The notes under the pieces are model-generated. The model ran no database searches and had not been told where the DNA came from. It saw only the letters and a program-made list of their open reading frames with translations. From an uncultured Parabacteroides sp. (lineage in GTDB: Bacteria; Bacteroidota; Bacteroidia; Bacteroidales; Tannerellaceae), in contig URZO01000052.1 of assembly GCA_900552465.1 (NCBI GenBank), positions 1 through 28,875 on the forward strand: a DNA stretch of 28,875 bases, in the 5' to 3' direction. Position 1 is the first letter of the stretch. Each line of letters begins with the position of its first letter. Shown piece by piece: positions 1 through 5,948 of the stretch. The position numbers were made by a program, and so were the translations under genes.

Positions 1-253
1 CACGCACATCGGAAGCCCGATAATAGGCTTTTCCGCTAATCATCATAAAGGGCAGTAGTTTCTTGCTTCGCAATCGCTGTAATGTTCGGGTACTCACTTT
101 GAACAACAGGCACAAGTCCTGATTATCCAATAGCTTGTCACCCGGCATTACTTCGGGATTGGTTTGCAAACTCTTTACATCTTTTCCTACTTCTTCCAGT
201 TTATCAAGTAGTTTTTGCATCCAGTCTTTGAACTCGTAATTATCTACATACAT
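1..253 (-). CDS. Helix-turn-helix protein of mobile-element type, 3' end missing
   Basis: This gene runs off the left edge, so only the first 84 residues are visible. They contain an N-terminal helical stretch (residues about 5-30) and then a MerR/excisionase-like helix-turn-helix around residues 40-75, with the stretch LFKVSTRTLQRLRSKKLLPF followed by an aromatic-rich turn. Small proteins of this shape commonly sit beside rteC in Bacteroidales conjugative and mobilizable elements, where such proteins act in excision or element gene control; that role is inferred here. The start ATG at 253 was chosen because an ATG 11 bases upstream is out of frame. A 24-base dyad lies about 90 bases upstream (337-360), between this gene and the RteC-like gene, and could be its operator. 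Confidence 0.75.
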   Translation of the reverse strand, partial: MYVDNYEFKDWMQKLLDKLEEVGKDVKSLQTNPEVMPGDKLLDNQDLCLLFKVSTRTLQRLRSKKLLPFMMISGKAYYRASDVR

Positions 254-306
254 ATTTGCTTCATTTTTCAGGTTACACATAAATGATTACCAATCGATTG
301 ATGAAG

Positions 307-314
307 CAAAGTTC
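307..314 (-). promoter_or_regulatory. Possible -7 promoter element for the HTH gene
   Basis: On the minus strand this reads GAACTTTG, one mismatch from the Bacteroidetes consensus TAnnTTTG. It would place the transcript start near 300, about 50 bases before the ATG at 253. No clear -33 element is seen, but the 337-360 dyad lies where an activator would bind. Confidence 0.25.
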
Positions 315-336
315 AGAAAATGGAAGCTAAGAATTT

Positions 337-360
337 ACAGGGTAGTATGTGCTACCCCGT
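337..360. promoter_or_regulatory. 24-bp dyad, possible operator
   Basis: The arms GGGTAG (340-345) and CTACCC (352-357) are perfect inverted repeats around a 6-base centre. The symmetry resumes beyond one mismatch, with AC at 337-338 and GT at 359-360. It has no T-run, so it does not look like a terminator. It lies between the RteC-like stop and the HTH-protein start, which fits a protein-binding site controlling the HTH gene. Confidence 0.4.
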
Positions 361-383
361 ATAAATTGATGCTAAGTTATTGA

Positions 384-779
384 TTATCTATACCCTTTAT
401 TTTCATGTTCCTTGCGGATAAGGGCTATTAGTCCATTAAGAAATTCCGTTAGTTTTGTAGATTTCCGTTTTATAACATCTTCATGCTTTTGGTAATAGTC
501 CCCCAATTTTATATTAAAGAGCCATTCAAAGGCTTTGCCTAAGTCCGTCAAGTGAACGGGTTTACCATTCTGATATACAATGCGTTTAGAAAGAAATAAA
601 CCGCTAACTATTTCCATGATATTGACAAGGCTCGTTTTGTCAGCCAAATGGAGAGGGGAAAGAAACAGCTTGTTTGCGTGTTGCTGGAATTGTTCAGGAT
701 ATTTAATGCGCCATTTAACAATACGCATTTCAATGTTTAATAGTCCTATTGCTTCATCAATCAAATACAAATAGGGCAT
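384..779 (-). CDS. RteC-like regulator, C-terminal (winged-helix) part
   Basis: The 131 residues resemble the C-terminal half of RteC, the regulator of excision in CTnDOT-type conjugative transposons. Seen features are a K-T-S-L-V segment followed by a short helix, then a LTDLGKAFEWLFNIKLGDYY-type core and a basic RK-containing segment, which match the RteC winged-helix DNA-binding region from memory. ATG 779 was chosen; an in-frame TTG at 794 is an alternative. The upstream gene (757-1041) overlaps it in another frame. Removing one A from the A7 tract at 779-785 would join them into one protein of about 218 residues, close to the length I recall for CTnDOT RteC. It may therefore be one half of a frameshifted gene rather than an independent protein. 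Confidence 0.6.
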   Translation of the reverse strand: MPYLYLIDEAIGLLNIEMRIVKWRIKYPEQFQQHANKLFLSPLHLADKTSLVNIMEIVSGLFLSKRIVYQNGKPVHLTDLGKAFEWLFNIKLGDYYQKHEDVIKRKSTKLTEFLNGLIALIRKEHENKGYR

Positions 780-1041
780 TTTTTTCTTGCTCAAACCGCA
801 TACGATACGATTTAAGCCTATGTAATCCGAAAGAAAAATAGCGTAGTAAAACGCTATAATCCTGTTCGTTGATACTAAAATCGACTAAGTGATTAGCCAA
901 TTCTTCAATAGCTTCTGCAAATTCAGATGCGGAAACTTTGCGTTGCGAGTATTCCGATAATAAACGGAAAAATCTCTGCTTTGACATTTCTTCTAACATG
1001 TTTTGCGTTATAATAAGAATTACATTTAAATAATCACACAT
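757..1041 (-). CDS. Small helical protein, possibly the N-terminal half of a split rteC
   Basis: This 94-residue reading frame is predicted to be helical, with two charged amphipathic segments (about residues 20-50 and 60-88). I do not recognise it as a known family on its own. Its last residues overlap the RteC-like frame, and its frame is lost just after the A7 tract at 779-785. One base fewer there would read ...EQEK directly into MPYLYLIDEA of the RteC-like part. It could be a real small gene translationally coupled to the next, or the N-terminal domain of a broken rteC. The second reading is favoured because of the combined length of about 218 residues. Confidence 0.5.
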   Translation of the reverse strand: MCDYLNVILIITQNMLEEMSKQRFFRLLSEYSQRKVSASEFAEAIEELANHLVDFSINEQDYSVLLRYFSFGLHRLKSYRMRFEQEKNALFVFD

Positions 1042-1066
1042 TCGTTTTTTGCTATTTTAAAGTTGT

Positions 1067-1080
1067 GATAGAGTACTATC
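1067..1080. promoter_or_regulatory. Short dyad upstream of the RteC-like frames
   Basis: GATAG (1067-1071) and CTATC (1076-1080) form a perfect inverted repeat around AGTA, centred about 32 bases before the ATG at 1041. That is a plausible position for an autoregulatory operator. The arms are short, so chance occurrence is possible. Confidence 0.25.
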
Positions 1081-1127
1081 GTATATAGAAAATAGAAACT
1101 TTTAATCAATTTACGATTTAGATAATT

Positions 1128-2072
1128 TCATTTCGGTTGCCAAGGTTTATGAAGTATTTGTCCTATATAAATAATAGCAACGGTTAATGTTCTAATTTGA
1201 GTTGATTTACCAATTATTATTAGAATTACAGCTATTAGTATCATCATAATGCCAATAGCCAATCGTAGAGTGAATATTTCATTGAATATAGTAATACCGA
1301 TAACCACCGCAGTGAGTGGTTCCAATGCACCCATGATAGCAGGAGGTGTTGAACCTATTTGGCGTACTGCAATTACCATAAATACTAAGGATATAACAGT
1401 AGGAACCAATGCAAGCATTATAGCAAACATCCACATAGAAGAGGTTGTAAGTAACTGTAAATGGTTGTTTCTGTCAAAAAATGATTGAACCATGATAGTT
1501 AATGTACAAAATAGCAGCACATAAAACGTTAACTTTATAGATGACATTCTTAAAGAGGATTTATTTACAGCAACGATATAAAGTGCATAAGAAAGGGAGG
1601 ATAGCATAACAAGCAATACTCCCGTTGCATTCAACACGCTACCATTATTCCCCTTGTATAACAGTCCTATGCCCCCAATAGCCAAAAGAATAGATAAAAC
1701 CGTAATTAAAGATGTTTTTTCTTTAAAGAAAATAGCCATGATGACAGTTACAATAACAGGATATACGAACAGAATTGTAGACGCTATTCCTGCATCCATG
1801 TAGTGGAAACTGAGAAACAGGGTCAGCGAAGATGCCGCAAACAAAATCCCTAACCCTGCCAAAATCCCTAATTCTTTTCGTGTAACCCTGAACGATTTAT
1901 CTTGTATAAACATTAGCCCACCGAGAAAAAAAGCCGCAAGTAAGAAGCGGTAAAATAATACAGAGTTAGCGTTTATTCCAGCTTCATAAAGAGATAATGC
2001 CCCAAGTGGATTTGTACCATAGCTGATTGCTGCAATAATCCCATAAATTGAACCTTTAAATTTAGCATCCAT
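1128..2072 (-). CDS. EamA/DMT-family transporter
   Basis: The 314-residue protein has about ten hydrophobic segments arranged as two EamA repeats (residues about 7-140 and 150-290). This is the pattern of drug/metabolite transporter superfamily exporters of the inner membrane. The first repeat starts with the usual GIIAAISYGTNP-type helix, and helices near 215-240 and 270-290 close the second. The substrate cannot be told from sequence. It is the last gene of a three-gene operon, starting 17 bases after the PepSY gene. The C-terminal 25 residues extend slightly past the usual end of the second repeat. Confidence 0.9.
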   Translation of the reverse strand: MDAKFKGSIYGIIAAISYGTNPLGALSLYEAGINANSVLFYRFLLAAFFLGGLMFIQDKSFRVTRKELGILAGLGILFAASSLTLFLSFHYMDAGIASTILFVYPVIVTVIMAIFFKEKTSLITVLSILLAIGGIGLLYKGNNGSVLNATGVLLVMLSSLSYALYIVAVNKSSLRMSSIKLTFYVLLFCTLTIMVQSFFDRNNHLQLLTTSSMWMFAIMLALVPTVISLVFMVIAVRQIGSTPPAIMGALEPLTAVVIGITIFNEIFTLRLAIGIMMILIAVILIIIGKSTQIRTLTVAIIYIGQILHKPWQPK

Positions 2073-2089
2073 TTTATTATGTAATTTAT

Positions 2090-2677
2090 CTATAAAATTA
2101 AAGCCAGTGCAGGGATTAATATACCTGCTAATAATTCAATTCCCCCTATCCCGAACAAACCTCGTTTACCTTTATTCATTAGAATACCACTTATACATAT
2201 CAATATAAGGCATACCGCAAATAGGTCTGAAAAATATGTCCACCATGTTCCCGGGTTATAATGGAGAAATGAGAGTTGATAAAAAACTGGTCTTTTCTTT
2301 ATTCCTTCATAAGCAACGTTTCCTGTTTGAGTATCAAGAATATAGGATGAACCACTTTTCAAGAAAACTTTTACCGTTGAGCTATTCGGATAAAAATGTT
2401 TGATATAATTATCCTGTTCGCCTACCTCTTCTAACAGCTGTATTATTTCATTTTTATTATATTTATGGGAGGTAGGGAATGTCCCCTTCACCGTATAATT
2501 GTTTACAGTTATATAGTATTTCGGATTAAAATCCTTTAAATGATTCATCGTTATGCCCGATACTGCATAAATAAGAATCACTCCCATAAAGAAAAAGGAT
2601 AGATGAAAATGAACCGTCCTGCAATACCGTCGGAACGAATTACGTGTAACTAATTTATTTTTTATTTCTTTATCCAT
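2090..2677 (-). CDS. PepSY-associated transmembrane protein
   Basis: This 195-residue inner-membrane protein has a basic N-terminus, one transmembrane helix at about 24-45, a periplasmic domain of about 100 residues, a second helix at about 148-167 and a hydrophobic C-terminal tail at 175-195. Histidines at the membrane edges (H23, H25, H46, H139) occupy places where PepSY-type membrane proteins often bind haem; this is an inference. The family is usually linked to electron transfer to metals, flavins or siderophores. Its ATG overlaps the end of the flavin-reductase-like gene by 16 bases, so the two are probably translationally coupled and work together. It is shorter than the classical four-helix PepSY_TM proteins. 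Confidence 0.8.
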   Translation of the reverse strand: MDKEIKNKLVTRNSFRRYCRTVHFHLSFFFMGVILIYAVSGITMNHLKDFNPKYYITVNNYTVKGTFPTSHKYNKNEIIQLLEEVGEQDNYIKHFYPNSSTVKVFLKSGSSYILDTQTGNVAYEGIKKRPVFYQLSFLHYNPGTWWTYFSDLFAVCLILICISGILMNKGKRGLFGIGGIELLAGILIPALALIL

Positions 2678-3291
2678 ATATTGGTTATTTCTGAAATAAA
2701 GAGTTGGTGTTTAGAAGGCTCGTTGTTATAAGATTCTTCCATGATTTTCTCTTTATAAGGTTGAGTCAAATTTGTATAGTCCATCTCTTGAACGAACATT
2801 TTCTTACATTCTATAATCATTCGAGCTTCTTCAAAACTCATTAGTCCGGAAGGGGTTTCCAATGGGGTCAACCCTGCTTCTGACACTTTATCAGTATCTC
2901 GTCCCGATTTTGTTCCACAAATTCTAAGTGCTCCCCGATATTCTTCTGTAAAAAAACTTAGTGTAAAACTTTCTTCTCGTTGCAAAAATTGATAAGTATG
3001 CCTTGAATCACGAACTACAATAAAAGTAGATGGTCTGCTCCACATATAGCCAACCGCTCCCCACGCTGCTGTCATTGTGTTATAAGAACTTTTATTTCCT
3101 GCTGTCACCAGCATCCATTGCTTACCTATTAAGTCTATTACGTTATCAGGAAGGTCGGTTGCTTCCATCCGGTCGTAACGAGATTGCCAACCTGTGGTAC
3201 TCGTGCTGTCTTCATTCTGAGTGAAGACTACTTTGTCTGATTTTTTACTATTTTCCATACATGAAGTAATTAAAAAGGTACCTAAAATCAT
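2662..3291 (-). CDS. Flavin reductase-like (FMN-binding split barrel) lipoprotein
   Basis: Residues about 50-205 match the flavin reductase-like split-barrel fold, with the run NTMTAAWGAVGYMWSRPSTF at 71-90, the segment RDSRHTYQF at 94-102 and RDTDK at 121-125. The N-terminus ends in a lipobox, LITSC, with Cys11, implying export and lipid anchoring. That is unusual, because flavin reductases of this fold are normally cytosolic. As written the signal peptide is only ten residues with no positive charge. Deleting one A from the A6 tract just after the ATG at 3316 would give MKKITLFSMILGTFLITSC, a textbook lipoprotein signal. A one-base insertion, a sequencing error or a phase-variable tract is therefore likely. 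First gene of the operon with the PepSY protein. Confidence 0.8.
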   Translation of the reverse strand: MILGTFLITSCMENSKKSDKVVFTQNEDSTSTTGWQSRYDRMEATDLPDNVIDLIGKQWMLVTAGNKSSYNTMTAAWGAVGYMWSRPSTFIVVRDSRHTYQFLQREESFTLSFFTEEYRGALRICGTKSGRDTDKVSEAGLTPLETPSGLMSFEEARMIIECKKMFVQEMDYTNLTQPYKEKIMEESYNNEPSKHQLFISEITNIWIKK

Positions 3292-3345
3292 TGAAAATAA
3301 TGTTATCTTTTTTCATTTTCTGTTATTTAATTAATGATTATTTTG

Positions 3346-3353
3346 CAAAGGTA
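3346..3353 (-). promoter_or_regulatory. -7 promoter element of the flavin reductase-PepSY-EamA operon
   Basis: The minus strand reads TACCTTTG, an exact fit to TAnnTTTG. Transcription would start near 3340, about 25 bases before the ATG at 3316 and 50 before 3291. The divergent AraC gene starts at 3412, so its protein could bind the shared 120-base region. Confidence 0.5.
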
Positions 3354-3399
3354 GACGGAAATAGGATTGAAATACTTGTATTCGCATTACATTATTTTG

Positions 3400-3407
3400 T
3401 ATATTTG
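3400..3407 (+). promoter_or_regulatory. -7-like element upstream of the AraC gene
   Basis: TATATTTG matches TAnnTTTG exactly, with a TTG 21 bases upstream (3376-3378). The predicted transcript start, about 3413, coincides with the ATG at 3412, so use of this promoter would give a nearly leaderless message. Either the element is coincidental or the gene is translated leaderless. Confidence 0.3.
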
Positions 3408-3411
3408 CGCT

Positions 3412-4251
3412 ATGAGAAAGTGCAGCCAGTTTGAATCATTAAAGATTATAGATGTAATTGAGGAAGAATATTCTTGCGAATTACATGCCCAAGACCATTT
3501 TGAAATCATCTATATTCATTATGGGTGTGGGGTTCATGTCTTTAATGAAGTTACAATTCCATATGAAAAAGGGGATTTATTTCTGCTTGCACCCGGTGAC
3601 CGCCATTATTTCACAGTAAAAACTGTAACGCGCTTTACCTATATTAAATTTACTTCAAGCTATTTTGAGACTTATGACCGCTCCTATAAGTCCTTTTCAC
3701 GAGAAATAACTCCAACTTCCATCATGGAAATTCAATGGCTGAAAGAGGACAAGATAACGGTGAGTGAACCTTGCCAGACTATATTGAAGAATATTTTTGA
3801 GAATATTATTCTATATAATTCAACGATTAACGTACTTCGTTCGTCTATTGTGTATTATCATATTCTTTCCATTTTCGGAATGATAAAAGAATACATTGAG
3901 AGCCGGAATATTGAATTAAAGAAGAAAACTCCAACTAACGCTCATATAGCAGCATACATTCAAGAGAATATATCTAACCGTGACTGTATTTCAATCCATA
4001 TGATTGCTAATCATTTTAATATTTCTCCATCTTATTTCAGTACTTATTTCAAGCGGAATTTCGAGATAAGTTACAAAGAATATATCGAAAAGATGCAATT
4101 ACAACTCATCAAGCGCAGATTAGAAACCGGAGAAATTAAGTTGAAAGAAATTGCGGATGAATTTGGTTTTACAGATGTAAGTCATTTATCCAAATTCTTT
4201 AAAAGGCATGAAGGTATTAATCCTTCTGCTTATAAAAACGCAGAAAAATAG
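3412..4251 (+). CDS. AraC-family transcriptional regulator
   Basis: The 279-residue protein has an N-terminal cupin-like sensor region (about 22-90, including FEIIYIHYGCG and the PGDRHYF turn) and a C-terminal AraC double helix-turn-helix at about 178-276. The second recognition unit, LKEIADEFGFTDVSHLSKFFKRHEGINPSAY, is split here only by description. The ATG at 3412 is preferred over a TTG at 3367, because the longer form would add 15 hydrophobic residues and overlap a promoter-like element. It is divergent from the flavin reductase-PepSY-EamA operon across about 120 bases, so it is the likely regulator of that operon. The ligand is unknown. It is AT-rich like its neighbours. Confidence 0.9.
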   Translation: MRKCSQFESLKIIDVIEEEYSCELHAQDHFEIIYIHYGCGVHVFNEVTIPYEKGDLFLLAPGDRHYFTVKTVTRFTYIKFTSSYFETYDRSYKSFSREITPTSIMEIQWLKEDKITVSEPCQTILKNIFENIILYNSTINVLRSSIVYYHILSIFGMIKEYIESRNIELKKKTPTNAHIAAYIQENISNRDCISIHMIANHFNISPSYFSTYFKRNFEISYKEYIEKMQLQLIKRRLETGEIKLKEIADEFGFTDVSHLSKFFKRHEGINPSAYKNAEK

Positions 4252-4603
4252 GAGATTGTATTCTATATAGATATAATGATATTTCACATTGTTGAACTTT
4301 ATGTATCTTACTATAGGTGTGTTATGGGTTAATGTTTTTGGATTATTTAAAAAGACAGTAAATTCTTGATAAACTAAAATAATATGGTATATTTGTTACA
4401 GGTCATTTGAAATACTGGATTTTTTATGCAAACGAAGATGGATAACACGTTGCTAAGGCGTTGCCATTTTTTAATAATTTCATTATAACCAACTAATTAA
4501 TAATGACATATGATGTAATATTATAGTTGTGGCCTATAATAGCTTTTCGCAATTATCTTCATAATTTTGTATCAACTGTATAGTAAGCCTCATAATTTAA
4601 TTG
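4252..4603. other. AT-rich gap with one promoter-like site and a tiny reading frame
   Basis: No conventional gene is visible. A good promoter-like site lies at 4366-4395. It is followed by a 20-codon frame (4426-4488, ATG to TAA) and then a T6 run preceded by the short pairing ATGG/CCAT (4438-4467). This could be a small transcript of about 70-90 bases, a tiny protein or a gene remnant. The rest shows nothing recognisable. Confidence 0.35.
4366..4395 (+). promoter_or_regulatory. Promoter-like site (TTG, 19 bp, TATATTTG)
   Basis: TTG at 4366-4368 is spaced 19 bases from TATATTTG at 4388-4395, in agreement with the Bacteroidetes -33/-7 layout. It points rightward into a stretch without a conventional gene. 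Confidence 0.4.
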
Positions 4604-4611
4604 TATCTTTG
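4604..4611 (+). promoter_or_regulatory. -7 element of the candidate small RNA
   Basis: TATCTTTG fits TAnnTTTG exactly and would start a transcript near 4617. No convincing -33 box lies at the expected distance. The nearest plus-strand terminator is at 4781-4811, and no conventional gene lies between. Confidence 0.45.
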
Positions 4612-4616
4612 ACCCA

Positions 4617-4811
4617 ACTCAAACAACCACCGCAACGCCAAGCAATCTAAAGAATTGCACACGTGGGGTTATTAGTGGGAGAAAGAATTAAGAGCTTGCT
4701 AAGATATTGAGTATGTGAGGAATAAATCTAAGGTTCATCTTCCGTACGCACCGCGAAAGCAAATAGCAAATTAAAGTAAAGCTCTGAAATTCTTGGATTT
4801 CAGAGCTTTTT
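4617..4811 (+). ncRNA. Candidate small RNA of about 195 bases
   Basis: A promoter element at 4604-4611 and a strong intrinsic terminator at 4781-4811 bracket a region with no substantial reading frame on either strand. The 5' part is A/C-rich. It contains a hairpin with stem GCAAT/ATTGC, and the flanking AACC(AC)/(GT)GGGGTT segments can extend the pairing. I cannot assign it to a known RNA family; 6S-like RNA is one idea that the length would allow. It may instead be the trimmed end of a larger element. The call rests on promoter, structure and terminator only. Confidence 0.4.
4781..4811. terminator. Strong intrinsic terminator, probably bidirectional
   Basis: A perfect 10-base-pair stem (4781-4790 with 4797-4806) encloses a 6-base loop. 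On the plus strand it is followed by five T, a C and five more T, ending the candidate small RNA. On the minus strand it follows the stop of the ketopantoate-reductase-like gene by 18 bases and has a weaker T-rich tail, so it can serve both. Confidence 0.8.
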
Positions 4812-4823
4812 CTTTTTCTCTAC

Positions 4824-5777
4824 TCAAGAAGATATATAACTTTTTAATTGAATTAAATTAGGAGTTGCAACACCATATTTTACACCACTATCTATTATGT
4901 CGTCTATCATTTGCCTTATTTCAGCAGGAGAATGATTTATATGTCCTTCAAACATAAGTTGCAAAGCATCATTACTATAAATTTTCTTAGCTATTGGCAC
5001 ACAGATAAATAAGGGTAAATGGTATAGTTTGTTTGCTTTTTCTCTTTTAGGATTGATACCCATTTTTTTGCAAATAGCTAAACCTTCCCGAATAGCTTTC
5101 ATTGTAGTTTTTATAATAGGTGTGTTCTCTATAAATCGGGGGGCACTTCCGGCACTCATTATTCCGGCTGAAAGACCAGCAGCAACAGCATAATGTGTGA
5201 TTAACCATACTAATATTTGATTAGAAATGGCAGGTTTTAAGTTTGCATTATCCAGTACTTTAGAAAGTTTTTCTACCCGTGGAGTTATCCGCCCGTCTTT
5301 TTCTCCTAATGGAGTATTGGAATATTTTAAACCAGAAATAGCACAATGTATGCTTTTATCTTCTTTTCCGCCTCCGACCATAAAGGGAAAGGCAAAAAAG
5401 TATTGTTCAGGTTTTAGATATTTATCTATTTCTGTAAAAACATCCCAGTTATTTTGGAAAAATACGATATTCGCTTTTCCTGCAGACTTTGAAAGAATGG
5501 GCAATATGCTTGATAATTGCAATTTATTGGTGGAGACAATAATATATTCAAAATCATTGTTTGACGAAAGTTCGTCTATTACTGTAGGTTTAAAGATTAT
5601 ATCTGTATCTTTTCTTGCTTTCTCTCTAAAGTCAGAACAGATAATGTGAATACCATCTTTTTGTACAAATTCTTTTTGCCCTTTACGCACCAATACAGTA
5701 ACGTCACATCCTGCTTTGGATAATTGCCAGCCATAAGTACAACCCACTACGCCAGCACCGTATATCAATATTTTCAT
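4824..5777 (-). CDS. Ketopantoate reductase (ApbA/PanE) family protein
   Basis: The 317-residue protein opens with a Rossmann NAD(P)-binding motif, GAGVVG at residues 7-12. It continues through an NADP-domain segment that includes FFQNNWD and ends in the helical ApbA/PanE C-terminal domain (about 180-315, with an HINHSPAEIRQMIDDIIDSG-type segment). Classical members reduce 2-dehydropantoate to pantoate with NADPH in coenzyme A synthesis. Divergent members like this one often have other substrates, so panE is not assigned. It is transcribed alone from a likely promoter at 5895-5902 and ends at the terminator at 4781-4811. The gene is AT-rich and sits among accessory genes. Confidence 0.85.
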   Translation of the reverse strand: MKILIYGAGVVGCTYGWQLSKAGCDVTVLVRKGQKEFVQKDGIHIICSDFREKARKDTDIIFKPTVIDELSSNNDFEYIIVSTNKLQLSSILPILSKSAGKANIVFFQNNWDVFTEIDKYLKPEQYFFAFPFMVGGGKEDKSIHCAISGLKYSNTPLGEKDGRITPRVEKLSKVLDNANLKPAISNQILVWLITHYAVAAGLSAGIMSAGSAPRFIENTPIIKTTMKAIREGLAICKKMGINPKREKANKLYHLPLFICVPIAKKIYSNDALQLMFEGHINHSPAEIRQMIDDIIDSGVKYGVATPNLIQLKSYISS

Positions 5778-5894
5778 AAAGCGATGTTTTTAAGTTTTTA
5801 AACTCCTTTATTAAATGTGATTTATCATAATATCCACAATCATAGGCAACTTTGCTTATACTTGAATTTTCCCCATTTAGCCTTAACTATCAAG

Positions 5895-5902
5895 CAAAAG
5901 TA
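5895..5902 (-). promoter_or_regulatory. -7 promoter element of the ketopantoate-reductase-like gene
   Basis: The minus strand reads TACTTTTG, matching TAnnTTTG. It predicts a leader of about 110 bases to the ATG at 5777. No clear -33 element is visible. Confidence 0.4.
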
Positions 5903-5948
5903 AGATTTCTTAGATTGATATAAGGTGTAAAAAAGGGACATTCTAATC

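Noticed and set aside
3367..3411. TTG start giving a 294-residue AraC protein
   Set aside because: The added 15 residues have no match to the family start and cross a promoter-like element; ATG 3412 is more likely.
4612..4800. Possible group II intron domain V or tmRNA
   Set aside because: Short look-alike segments (CCGTACG, GCGAAAGC) were seen, but the paired arms and conserved ends of those RNAs could not be built, and no reverse transcriptase gene is nearby.
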